64,000 nucleotides of DNA. Source: Trichostrongylus colubriformis (lineage: Eukaryota; Nematoda; Chromadorea; Rhabditida; Trichostrongylidae). The notes beneath the pieces were generated by a model that searched no databases, was not told where the DNA came from, and saw only the letters and a program-made list of their open reading frames with translations. The stretch lies in NCBI GenBank assembly GCA_963978905.1, contig OZ022257.1, forward strand, positions 18,185,664 to 18,249,663, in the 5' to 3' direction. The position numbers and the translations under genes are program-made. Every line of letters starts with the position of its first letter. Positions within the stretch are counted from its first letter, which is position 1. Positions 1-10,000 of this stretch are shown piece by piece.

Positions 1-298
1 CAACTATTTTAGCGTGTAGTGAAAATTACAAGTTTTTCTTGTGCTCGATTTTTTTTCTGTTTGTAAGCCATGACTGTCTCGAAAGTCACTCTCTCCATCG
101 AACATTTAACGGTCGCTTCTAAATAATAGTGGTATAGCTAACGTACTTTTCTCATGTTTATATGCTGTTTCTGAAAACAATAAAGAAGAGCAATTGGATT
201 AAGTTTATGGAAAATGTCAGTGTCAGTATGTCAAGTAAGATGAGACAAGAATGAGCATGGCATGAACATAAAAGATGCAAACGTGAACCAGAAAAAAT

Positions 299-362
299 TA
301 CATACATACATATACATACATGCATAATTACATACATACATACATTGAATATACATACAATC
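299..362. repeat. CATA/TACA simple repeat
   Basis: Imperfect tetranucleotide repeats of the catacata type. The flanking 1-298 and 363-453 are AT-rich, and I see no gene or RNA in them. Confidence 0.8.
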
Positions 363-453
363 AATAAATTCTCTGCATACAACGATACGTACATCCAGAA
401 TTAAAAAAAACATACTCTGCGATATTTACTGATCAAGAATTGGCAAGAAACCG

Positions 454-716
454 TTAACCTCTGAGCTGCGCCAACATATTTCCTATGTGCTTATCCGACA
501 TCGGTTTGGAATCTGCACCAACGGATGTGGATACTTTCGGTACGGCGGCTAACTGAAACAATGACTTCAATTCGAATTAATGAAGGACACTAAAGGAACC
601 AGCCTTGCTCTGGTTTTCCGACGAACAAATTTCCGACGTGCAAGCTGCCTTCATCATCGAAAGGACGGTGCCATTATTTTCTTACCGAAAGTTTCGTTCT
701 CCACTTGAGCGTCAAA
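454..716 (-). CDS. Terminal exons of an unidentified minus-strand gene
   Basis: Two candidate exons read on the minus strand. The upper one, 716-686 (31 nt), follows a ttttcag acceptor at 717-718 and ends before a gtaaga donor. The last one, 552-454 (33 codons with stop), follows a tgtttcag acceptor and ends ...MLAQLRG-stop. Their phases join cleanly (one leading base, then whole codons). The tail is polar and rich in Ser, Lys and Asp, with no membrane segment. Further coding-looking sequence at about 740-952 on the same strand may belong to the same gene, but I could not place its splice sites. I do not recognise the family. It is separate from the GMPPA exons because its tail does not match the conserved GMPPA C-terminus. 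Confidence 0.35.
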
Positions 717-1774
717 CTGAAAATCCGTGAAACAGTATTTTATTTGGTTGTGTGGGCTTGCCTTGGTTGTGTTCGAGCAGGAAACCCGTGAGGTTGTACC
801 CTGCAGCCGCAGCAAAGTGCAGCCTCAGCAGTTGTCGAAAGACCTACTTGCCCCAGTAAGTCACCAATTTGATTATCGGGTAGTGTGCCTTTAATCTTAC
901 ACTGCTCAAAAATTATATACTCAACAGCCAAAAATATTTCCATGGACCACACCTCTTACAACTATGCAGTTATGAAGGAAACATGATATTAAAATTTGAA
1001 TCATAATTTCGAAAAAGAACTGTAAGCTAAGTTACAAACTGTAACACGGCACCTCATCTCGATACATAGTCCTACGCGGCGCCGGCCATAGCGTAACAGG
1101 ACGTCGTGGCACATGATCAGCGTGTTACAACTATGCCGTCAGACTAGACTTAGCGACGTCGCTTTTCGCAAGAAGATGCGGCATTGCACAATCTCAGGGT
1201 CGAAGTATCGCGTGGAAAGCGCGACGCTGCAAAATCGCAAAGCCTGACGACGATCTTAGCCATATTTTCCTACTATGTAGTTCTATTGAAGAAGTTACAG
1301 TAGTTACAATAGGTGGTGCAAGAAATGCTGAACGCAAAAATTAAGAACGAAACGATGTGGCTCTGAAGCTACATGCACACTGTACATATCTACGAATATT
1401 CACATGCTTCGTTCAGTATTCGAAAAAAGTCAGGACTTTTAATTTTTACGATTTGAAAGGAGAGCAGCCTGACGTCTACATCATCATCGAAAAGCGTAGA
1501 AACTGTACCAAAATGTGATTAATATTGATCACCCTGTGGGAAGTTGCAAGCAACAGTAGCCATACAAAATGAAAAATGAAAGAATCGCATCCGTCAATGG
1601 GAATGAGTATGTTGAGAAGGGATCAATACCGACTATCTAACCGAGGTAGTAATGGAATAGTTAACTACAACCCCTATCGATTCGCTTCAATCTTGCATCC
1701 TTATTGGATAAATGAGTATGTTACAATTTTCTACAGCAATACCTTCACAATTATAACCGCTAGGAAGCACTCAC

Positions 1775-3574
1775 CTTGGCGAATGGGAGGTTCGGATTGG
1801 GCGCAATCGGAATACCTTCTACTCGAGACCAGGCTCCAACAACTGAGCGCCATCCGATAACGGAATGTAAAACACAAGCATGCTCGTTAACCACTGCATC
1901 GGCGAGTATGATTGATTCCTTGAACAGAGATGGATTGCTTGAAAAAAAAAGGTTGAAGAAGAATGTACCTTGTTTCTGACACCTTTCCCTATCTTCGCAT
2001 TTGGCCCAATACTCACATTAGGTCCAATCTTGGCAGATTTATGCACCTAAACCTATCGAGTAAAATGCGCCAAACACTGCTCTGCAGGAAAACATCAAGT
2101 GTACACACGTCCTTATCTTCTTCAAAATAATATGATAAATAAACAGGGTTTTTCCTTGCCTCAATTTTCCTTTATTTCCTAAATATACCCCTAGACTTAA
2201 ATCAAAGATTTACGTAAAAGGTGCCGTCTCCGCCAGATACTACATATGAGCAGCTGAGTGCTTTCATGCTCATACAACGGTGAGCCTCTTCGCAACTGAT
2301 AGCACATGAAAAACCAAGCCTAAAGTCACCAGGAAAGCAAACTTTAGGCTAGAACTCCAGGTTCGCATTCAGTTATTCGCTGTACCAAGCTACTGCAAAC
2401 CTCTGCCTTCTCGAAGCCGAAGCACGATTTCCAGAATCAAGCTCCGCAAACTGCTGAGCTTTTCATCAGTAAGAGTACAGCCTCTCCTGACCATAAGTTC
2501 CTACAGGTAGACTAGCACATTTCGAAAGGTTTAAAACAAACTCGACCATACCTCTCCTAGCAGCGCTCGACACATTCCATGTTTGTTCCACCTTCCCAGC
2601 CACTACATAATAGCCAGGAAAAATTAGTAAATGATGTGTCGTTATTTAGCCTCGACCTCTTCTAAACATTCCGCTACCTGGTTGCCCGATTCGCATCTTA
2701 TTTCACGATTTCAATTTTTTCGCTCAAATCTGGTGGTTACTGACACGAATGGACTCCAACTGTAATGTCCTAAAATCCGATCTACACTACAATCAAAATG
2801 GAAGCGATGATAGAGGGAAAGCCCTTCCACACGATTCCTGAAGTAATGGACAACGAATGATTTGGAAAGATTTTCACTTGAATGAAACCAGTGTGTTTGG
2901 AAAAGCCAGTTTGGAAAAGACAGCGAGACTTCTCGGTCACACCGTTGCAGAAACCGTGAAGGTCAGGGCTGAGTACTGGACACATGGTTGATCAATTTCT
3001 TCAATACAATATGATGTATTAATTAGTTGGCGTTCACGGATCCAGAAGGTTGCCATTTTGTAGTGCAGAAATCTCTTTCGACAGATAGTTAGAGCGATGC
3101 ACAGATTTCAATTAAGAAGCAGAAATCACCTTTTGCAGAAGACGAAACTACTTATGGAATAGCTCAGTAGCAGAATGACTATAGTCACCTCGGCACTTGG
3201 ATCGATGAACACGTCTCCAACTATCTGAGCGCGATTCTTGCACAAACGAGCCGCATATCGTTTTTTGAACAGACGTAGATAATGCCTGTTCGCATAAAGA
3301 ACTGCTCTGAAATAAGTTTCTGCAGCTTCACTCCAGACATATTTCTTGTTTGTATAAAAGACTCCCCCGTCCATTATTCTCACATCCCTCACTCAAAGCC
3401 ATATAACAGATGGTTAAGATTTACACCGCGCCCTACAGAACGAACCAGAGACCTCCTTACGCGCACATCACGTCGGTGGCACCTCATTCAGTTTCTATCG
3501 TCAGCTCGTTTGCGAAGAATCAAACTCACGCTGCTGTCTTCGTTTGACTCCACCAGCGAGTAGTATGCAAGGCA
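1775..3574 (-). CDS. GMPPA: GMPPA (mannose-1-phosphate guanylyltransferase alpha-type subunit), partial
   Basis: Four minus-strand exons in transcription order: 3574-3530, 3306-3189, 2046-1969 and 1918-1775, with matching phases and canonical GT-AG ends. Together they give about 128 residues matching the C-terminal half of GMPPA: a WWSQTKTA / LYANRHYL segment, then the left-handed beta-helix repeats (IGPNVSIGPNAKIGKGVR), then HACVLHSVIGWRS and RVEGIPIAPNPN. The family is about 420 residues. The protein is the alpha/regulatory-type subunit of GDP-mannose pyrophosphorylase and senses GDP-mannose levels in the cytosol. What is missing is odd. The nucleotidyltransferase half (about 250 residues) should lie right of 3574, but only 516 bp separate it from a gene on the other strand. 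The conserved last exon is not visible in 1-1774. There are no stops or frameshifts in what remains, so this may be a recent fragment, a gene split by the assembly, or a gene with distant exons. Confidence 0.8.
2047..3188. other. Intron of the GMPPA fragment, no gene seen
   Basis: An 1.1-kb intron with cgataggtttag as the acceptor side. It holds moderately repetitive sequence and no convincing coding exon on either strand. Confidence 0.5.
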
Positions 3575-4090
3575 CTGTCAAAGAGAAAAAAACAAGGAAA
3601 TAGAAACTGGTATTCAATATCATGTTATTATGAGAAACAGCTACGAATAGAACACTGTGAGTATGAAGAATGCGTCGTCAAGTCCGGTGCGAGTACGAGC
3701 ACTCTACGTCACGTACACCGAAATTGACGACCGCGGGTTACGGTAAATATTTAGTTGGGTACTGAAGTTAGCTGCTTGTCGCCTTAGCGCCATGCAGTAA
3801 ACCGAGCGCCTCAAACGGATGCTTTATTCATGAGAGCACTCCAAGCAGGGCCTATAGGCTAAGCTTCAGCGATTTCGAAGAGTGCAAGTTGTTGCGTCAA
3901 TTCAGTGCATTTGCACCAACGTCAAGTAGACGTCATATTGGTGATCAGCACCCCGAATAACCCTTAAAATTAAAGTTTGAAACAAAGTTGTTTTTTTCAT
4001 GCATGGTGTCTGCGGTGGTCATAGTTGAATAGTGCTTTTCCTGAACGACTTCTTTACTACCTTCCCTCTCACAACAGATAGTTGCCGTAA

Positions 4091-6740
4091 ATGTCTGTTG
4101 GTCAACATCAAAATGGTATTGAAAGGAGTGAAACATGGGTAAACTTTGGTAATGGCGCTCCGTGTATTCTTGGAATCGATGAAGCTGGTAGAGGTATGTT
4201 TCGTCAATCAGTCTACATTCATTAAGCGCTTCTCTAAATTTCGTTTTCTCCACTTAGGCGGCTTTATATTTTCATTCGAGTCCAAAACTAAGCAAGGTTT
4301 CCCTAGGAAAATGTGTTTTGTTGACATCAGTCGTTAGTAATCTTTGAGGAACTTCTGTGGATCAGTTGTGAATTCTGCCTATGTGAATGAAATTTTTTTT
4401 TCATGAAGTATGGTAGTGTGTGCAAATGAACTTTTTATTTTTCTTATAAACTCAAATAGAATTCGGTGCTATTGCAATAGGGGTGGGAGGCTTCACACTG
4501 TGGACGCTATTTTGCTTAGATCTGAACGGGAAAGGAACTCCTTCGTTCCTCCAGTAAGGCTCAGGCAAAAATACATGTTTGATTGGGCCGATCGACCCGT
4601 CGAGATCTCTTAGAGATGCTTAGAAGTGCAACTTTTTGTGAGATGCCCCCCCCCCCACATTGCGACAGCACTTAGAATTCTGTAGTTCCTTGCTCCATCT
4701 TGTGTACTGCTTTACCGCTGACATGCGCATGCGCGCAGATATGTTCATTGTTATTCTGCTATCTAGTCACACATGGAGGCGTGCACAGATATTTGCTTGA
4801 CATTGCTCGTTCTAGGAGGTGTACTTGTCCTGATCCCATGTTTGAATATGTCCAAAAATCACTCAATAGGTTATTAGTGTACAGGAGTGAAGTAGATATG
4901 GTTACTTGACCTCATCCTCACTTCTCTGAGAAACTATGTGGGTACAGGGTAGTCAATATGGGTTTCATCCTTTCCGCTGATCACAGGCTGTCCAATTCGG
5001 CTTTTTCTCTGTCTTTAGTTGGAAAGTTGGCGTGGTATTGCCGCGTGGCCATCACATAAGCCACGTCATTCGTCTGAAAATCTCGCTTTGGAGTGGTAGG
5101 TAGCCGCATTATAGCATCAACCCATCGCTATTAAAATGATCTATTCAGATTCTCGGTGAGTTGACGTTGCGTGCATGTTGAGATTATGACATTTTCACTT
5201 TGGTAATCAGTTTCCAAATCTGAATCGGTGATAGTGTTTATGCTATATCGGTGGCTAGTATCTTCTCCATTCCCTGTAAAACGTGAAAATGCAGACTACA
5301 TGGCTTAATGTAAGGAAAAATAGTGTGGTCTCCTTGCCAGCTCTTTTTAATTATCCTTTCTTTGAAAAAGGTAGAACAGTTGCTCCAATACATAACTGAG
5401 TATATCCTGATCTTTGAGGACCTGTACTTGGGCCTATGGTCTATGGGTGTGCGATTTCTCCTATTGACAACGATAGCGAGCTTAGACAGTTGGGTGTAGC
5501 GGATTCGAAAGCGCTCACTGAGGCAAAACGTGAAGAAATCTTCGATGACATGAACAACAGCGAAGTAACCAAGCAGGTACCTTGATTTTTCTTGAATTCC
5601 TTGTTTATTGAGTTTTACCAGTCTTCATGGTTTGCTTTGCGATGAATTACATCCACCAGAAAGGAGGTTAAATTTGTTGCGACGGGGAGAACTTTCAGAT
5701 TTTTTGAGTACTTCACTTTGTTGTAGATTGTTATCCCTTCCTAGTTTCATGGAAACTTCCTTCAGGTTGTCGCATACGCCGTGTGCTGCCTATCAGCTCA
5801 GTATATCAGTGCATCCATGTTGAAAAGGTCGAAGTGCTCTCTCAATGAAATATCACACGATGCTGCTATAAGTCTCATACGTGATGCATTGTCATCGAAT
5901 GTGAATGTAGTAGAAGTATGTCATTTCCTTTTAGTACCGTCACTACCACTAACAATAGTAGCTTCCCCTACTTCAGCATCAGTTTATTATTCCATTATAA
6001 TAGCAGCCATATTTTTGCTCTTTTGTAGATCAAAGTGGATACTGTGGGACCCAAAGCAACGTACCAGTCAAAGCTCGAGAAGATTTTCCCAGGAATATCT
6101 ATCACGGTAAACTTTTTTAGTTTGTGTCCGTTTAGTTTTGCTTGTAAACATTTTGTTGGTGCCTTTTAAAGAAGCAGCTACCCTTAGTTATTACGATATT
6201 TAAAAGCTATGTTTAGGTAACCGAGAAAGCTGATGCCTTATTCCCTATTGTTAGTGCTGCTTCTATAGCTGCTAAGGTTACCCGAGACCGTCGTCTCCGG
6301 TCCTGGAAATTCGTCGAGTCTGATGTGAAAATTCCAGCAGACGGCTATGGCAGCGGTTATCCAGGAGGTTGATTTAGTATAAGCACATTCCAATGTTCAC
6401 TTTTTAACTGTACTTTTCATCACTCCTGCTAATATTTTCAGACCCAAATACCAAAAAATTCCTTGTGGACAGTTTGGATCCCATATTTGGATACCCATCC
6501 TTAGTGCGATTTTCGTGGAAAACTGCTGAGGTCCTAATAGATAAAAACTGTGTGAGGGCTGACTGGTGAGTTGATGGGGATTATCATCTGTGCAGCCTTA
6601 ACTGATGTCTTCCGATTTGCAGGGAGGAGCAGGAAGTAAGCGCACCTTCCGTGAAAGGATGGCTCACTTCGAAAGTGGACTTGCCTAAAAGGCATCCGTA
6701 TTATGCTGATAGGAACATTCAAAATGTTGCTTCGTTTTAA
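4091..6740 (+). CDS. rnh-2: Ribonuclease H2 subunit A
   Basis: Seven exons: 4091-4193, 5419-5576, 5766-5915, 6029-6106, 6217-6367, 6442-6565 and 6623-6740. All phases agree and give 293 codons plus TAA (human subunit 299). This is the catalytic subunit of nuclear RNase H2, which cuts RNA in RNA/DNA hybrids and removes single ribonucleotides from DNA. The metal-binding residues of the family are present: Asp30 and Glu31 in GIDEAGRG, Asp141 in KVDTVGP and Asp169 in EKADALF, near-identical in position to human Asp34, Glu35, Asp141 and Asp169. The VTRDR and GSGYPGDP motifs follow. The ATG at 4091 comes after an in-frame TAA and gives a normal-length N-terminus. Intron 1 is long (1.2 kb). Stop to the next gene's ATG is 280 bp. 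No AATAAA was seen in that gap. Confidence 0.93.
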
Positions 6741-7020
6741 TTTAGTGTTTTTGAGAACTTTGACCCTGATTATCTCTACACTTGTAGTGCGTATAATGTT
6801 ATGATCTCTTCTGTGATCTGCTTGGGACCTCTACACGTTTTTCATCTTGATTTGTTGCAAACATTGCCATTTTCTCACTTTACTTATGTCTACACTTGAT
6901 CAACAAAAATGTTTCATTAATGCTTTTTTTCTGGCTTGCTGTTCACATCGGTGATTCCACAATATTTCTCTTCCATTTCATAAAATTACGTATTAAGCTC
7001 ATCGGCCAATTTCGTTGCAG
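6741..7020 (+). promoter_or_regulatory. Intercistronic gap ending in a likely trans-splice acceptor
   Basis: The gap between the RNase H2A stop and the CLPTM1L start ends in ttgcag directly against the ATG at 7021, with a pyrimidine-rich tract before it. With no upstream exon found, this looks like a spliced-leader addition site. The short same-strand spacing would fit a two-gene operon, but the SL1/SL2 choice cannot be told from sequence. Confidence 0.5.
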
Positions 7021-10000
7021 ATGGGGTCTTGGTTCAGCCTATCTACAATTTTAACTCTTTTAACTGCATATTATATTGGCCATATGGTAAATACTTTCTA
7101 TAAAATATATTCCGTCCCACCTTGTAAGAAAGGCCTCGCATGTGGAAAGGTAAGGGCTTTGTTTTGTTTCCTTCCTATGTTGGAACCTTAATGGACCATC
7201 ACGACTAACTTCATTTCGTGGTATCTTTCAGCCGTTTCTACCTCTTCAGAAAGATGGGAAGTTCCCATTGATCCAGTTTCGAGTATATGCTTCCGATAAA
7301 AGGGTGACTTTAGGAAGTTTGGTGAAGTTGATAAACGGCTTCCAATTGGCGGATCCACAAGAAATAGAGGTCCAATTCACATATCATATTGAGCATTGTT
7401 TTCTGTTCATTGCTCGCTTCTTTGATGCTTTCTTTCGCAATTTGCTGCATTTGCTAGAGGAGGTCGAGTGCATCATTCTATAGTTATCAGTTAATGTTTT
7501 AGCTCAACGTTTCCCTCCCCTACTGGACTAAACAAAACGGCAGCATGTATTTGTGCTTCGCCTTTATGCCAAACGAAACTCCGGAGAACGTGACCCACTA
7601 TGTATTTTTTTTCCTCTATATACTGTACATTTATGAAGCTATCTGTTTGAATTCTTAAATTCCTAGACGGCGCGGTGGTATTCTTTGCAATCAACGCAAG
7701 CAAGTGCGTACCGTGAGCCTGAACGTACCTTTAACTTGATGGAAGGGCAGCTGAAAGAAGTAGGTTTCAAATTTGGCGTCATCTTTTATTTGATTGATCT
7801 TGTAATCATTTACGGGTGTTCATAAGTTCAGCGAGGAAAAAATGGTTTGCTGTTGAAGTTCATTTGTTATAGAAACTTCCACCTATTACTCATATTCGTT
7901 CTATTGTTAATATAATGAGTTTGGAAGACTCTCCGGATTTATCTCTTCCTGAACTACCAGAACTTGTGTGGGTACTACAGCGTAATACTATTGCGAATTC
8001 GAATAGCAGGTTTGGATATTTGTCTAACCTTTCTGTTTCAGTTTGAACGGCAATAAAGAAGGTTATTTCCCGCTGCTTTATGTAGCTGAGTTGCTCAGTC
8101 GTGAGAAGGATCTAGTTGAGGTCAGTAAGCTTCCAATAAGTATATTAGTTGTCACTAGCGAATGCCGTTTTGTGATGTTATTATATTTGTTACCCACGTT
8201 GATGTGCGATATGTTCAGGTGAAAAAAGATGCTACCCATATGAATATCACGGTCAAGTACCATCCTGTTCCACTGGGCAAAGTCCGTTTCCACACAATGA
8301 TCTCATCCTCGTTGAAACAACTTCTTCAGCTTGGGTTCACCCAGAAGGACTTGGAAGATGTGAGTTCCTCTGCCTTTTCTGCTTGATAGTCATAGCAGAG
8401 ACTGCGAATGAATGAGGATGGATGAGGAGTTGCATAGCACCAGTTATTTAGCATTCAATGTTAGAAAATTTTGAACTTTAATCGAATGTGTATATAGTTT
8501 ATAGTTAATACACTAGAAATGAAAGTCATGAGCAATTGCTGAACTTCCTCTGGAAGTTTCGGACCGAGCTGATACTTGTGTGGAAACTTTCAGTTAAAAC
8601 ATTAATGCTATTCCATACCGTGCCTTACATCAGAGGATCATCAATCCATTCAGGTAAAAGCCGTTTTTGGAGACACCAGTCTTTATCTGCTTGGGGTTAC
8701 AGTTTTCGTCTCATCCATTCATCTCTTGTTCGATGTATTGTCATTCAAGAATGATATATCTTTTTGGCGCAGCCGTGAATCCATGGTTGGCCTCTCCAGC
8801 AAGTAAGAGATTTATATTCATGTGCCTTTATGACAGGAACCAATTTGGTCGAAGCTCCTGTTGTACCATATATAAATTACCACTCCAGGGCTTTGTTATG
8901 GCGATGTTTCTCATATACTGTCATCTTCTTTTACTTGAAAGATCAGGAAACTAGTCTTCTTGTAATCGTACCTGCTGGAATTTCTGTTTTAATTGAGTTT
9001 TGGAAGTTGAAAAAAGCCTTCAAGGTGAGTGCTAGTTCTGATTCTGATTCCTTGCTAATTTTAATGAGGACTTGAGGTGATGATAGCTCCTGGTAACCGC
9101 AATAACTGCGGTATTGCTATTTGTATTAGGTCGTTCAGTATGAAATGTCCGTTTTTGAGAGTCAACTTCAGTTTATCATATCTCATACAACGCAAATTAC
9201 AATCAATCAAAATATGATCCTAAGTTACCAACACATCTTTGCCATTTTAAAGGTAACTTATTAATTCCATCTCTATAGAAATCTGGGGAGCGAGAGGCAA
9301 TAAAATCATGAAAGGCACTTTCTACATCATCATAAGAATTGAATAATTTTCCCTGCAAGAAGTGATCTAAAGCTTGAAAGAAATGGTAATCTGTAGGTGC
9401 TAGGTCGGGAGAGTAAGGAGGATGAACGAGAGTTTCCAAGTCCAAATCCTGTAATTTTAACAAGGTCGAGTTTGCCACATGTGGCCGAGCGTTGTCCTGC
9501 AGTAGGAGCGGTCGGTCTCTGTTAATCATTCTCGGCTGCATAACAGCAAGCTTCTCCATCATTTCCTCCAGCTGTTGACAGTACGCCTCCGCCGTGATCG
9601 CCTGACCAGGTCTCGTAAAGCTGTAGTGAATCACTCCTGCGGAGGACCACCAAACTGATACCATAGTCTTCCTCTGGTGAGGGTCCGGCTTCGGCGTAGG
9701 TTTTGGCGGTTCCGACTTGTCCAACCACTGGTAAGACCGCTTCCTGTTATCGAAGTGGATCCACTTCTCGTCACATGTGACGAGACGGTGTAAGAAAGGC
9801 TCGCTTTTTTGCCTAGAAAGTAAGGAAAGGCAAGCCTCAAGGCGGACCCTCTTCTGACGATCGCTCAAGTCGTGCGGTACCCAACGGTCCAGCTTCCTAC
9901 TCTTGCCAATTTGCTTCAAATGAGACGAGATCGTCACCTTACATACTCCAAACTTTGCCGCTAATTCTCGAGTACTTTGAGTGGGATCAGCTTCCACTAC

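Noticed and set aside
454..716. Last exons of GMPPA
   Set aside because: They follow the GMPPA exons on the same strand, but the peptide does not match the strongly conserved C-terminus of the family.
3945..4253. 102-codon minus-strand frame
   Set aside because: It lies over RNase H2A exon 1 on the other strand, has no recognisable motif and no splice support. Shadow of the real gene.
7370..7483. Read-through extension of CLPTM1L exon 2
   Set aside because: The frame stays open but ends in a stop and does not match the family, while the next exon at 7503 does. An intron with a weak donor is preferred.
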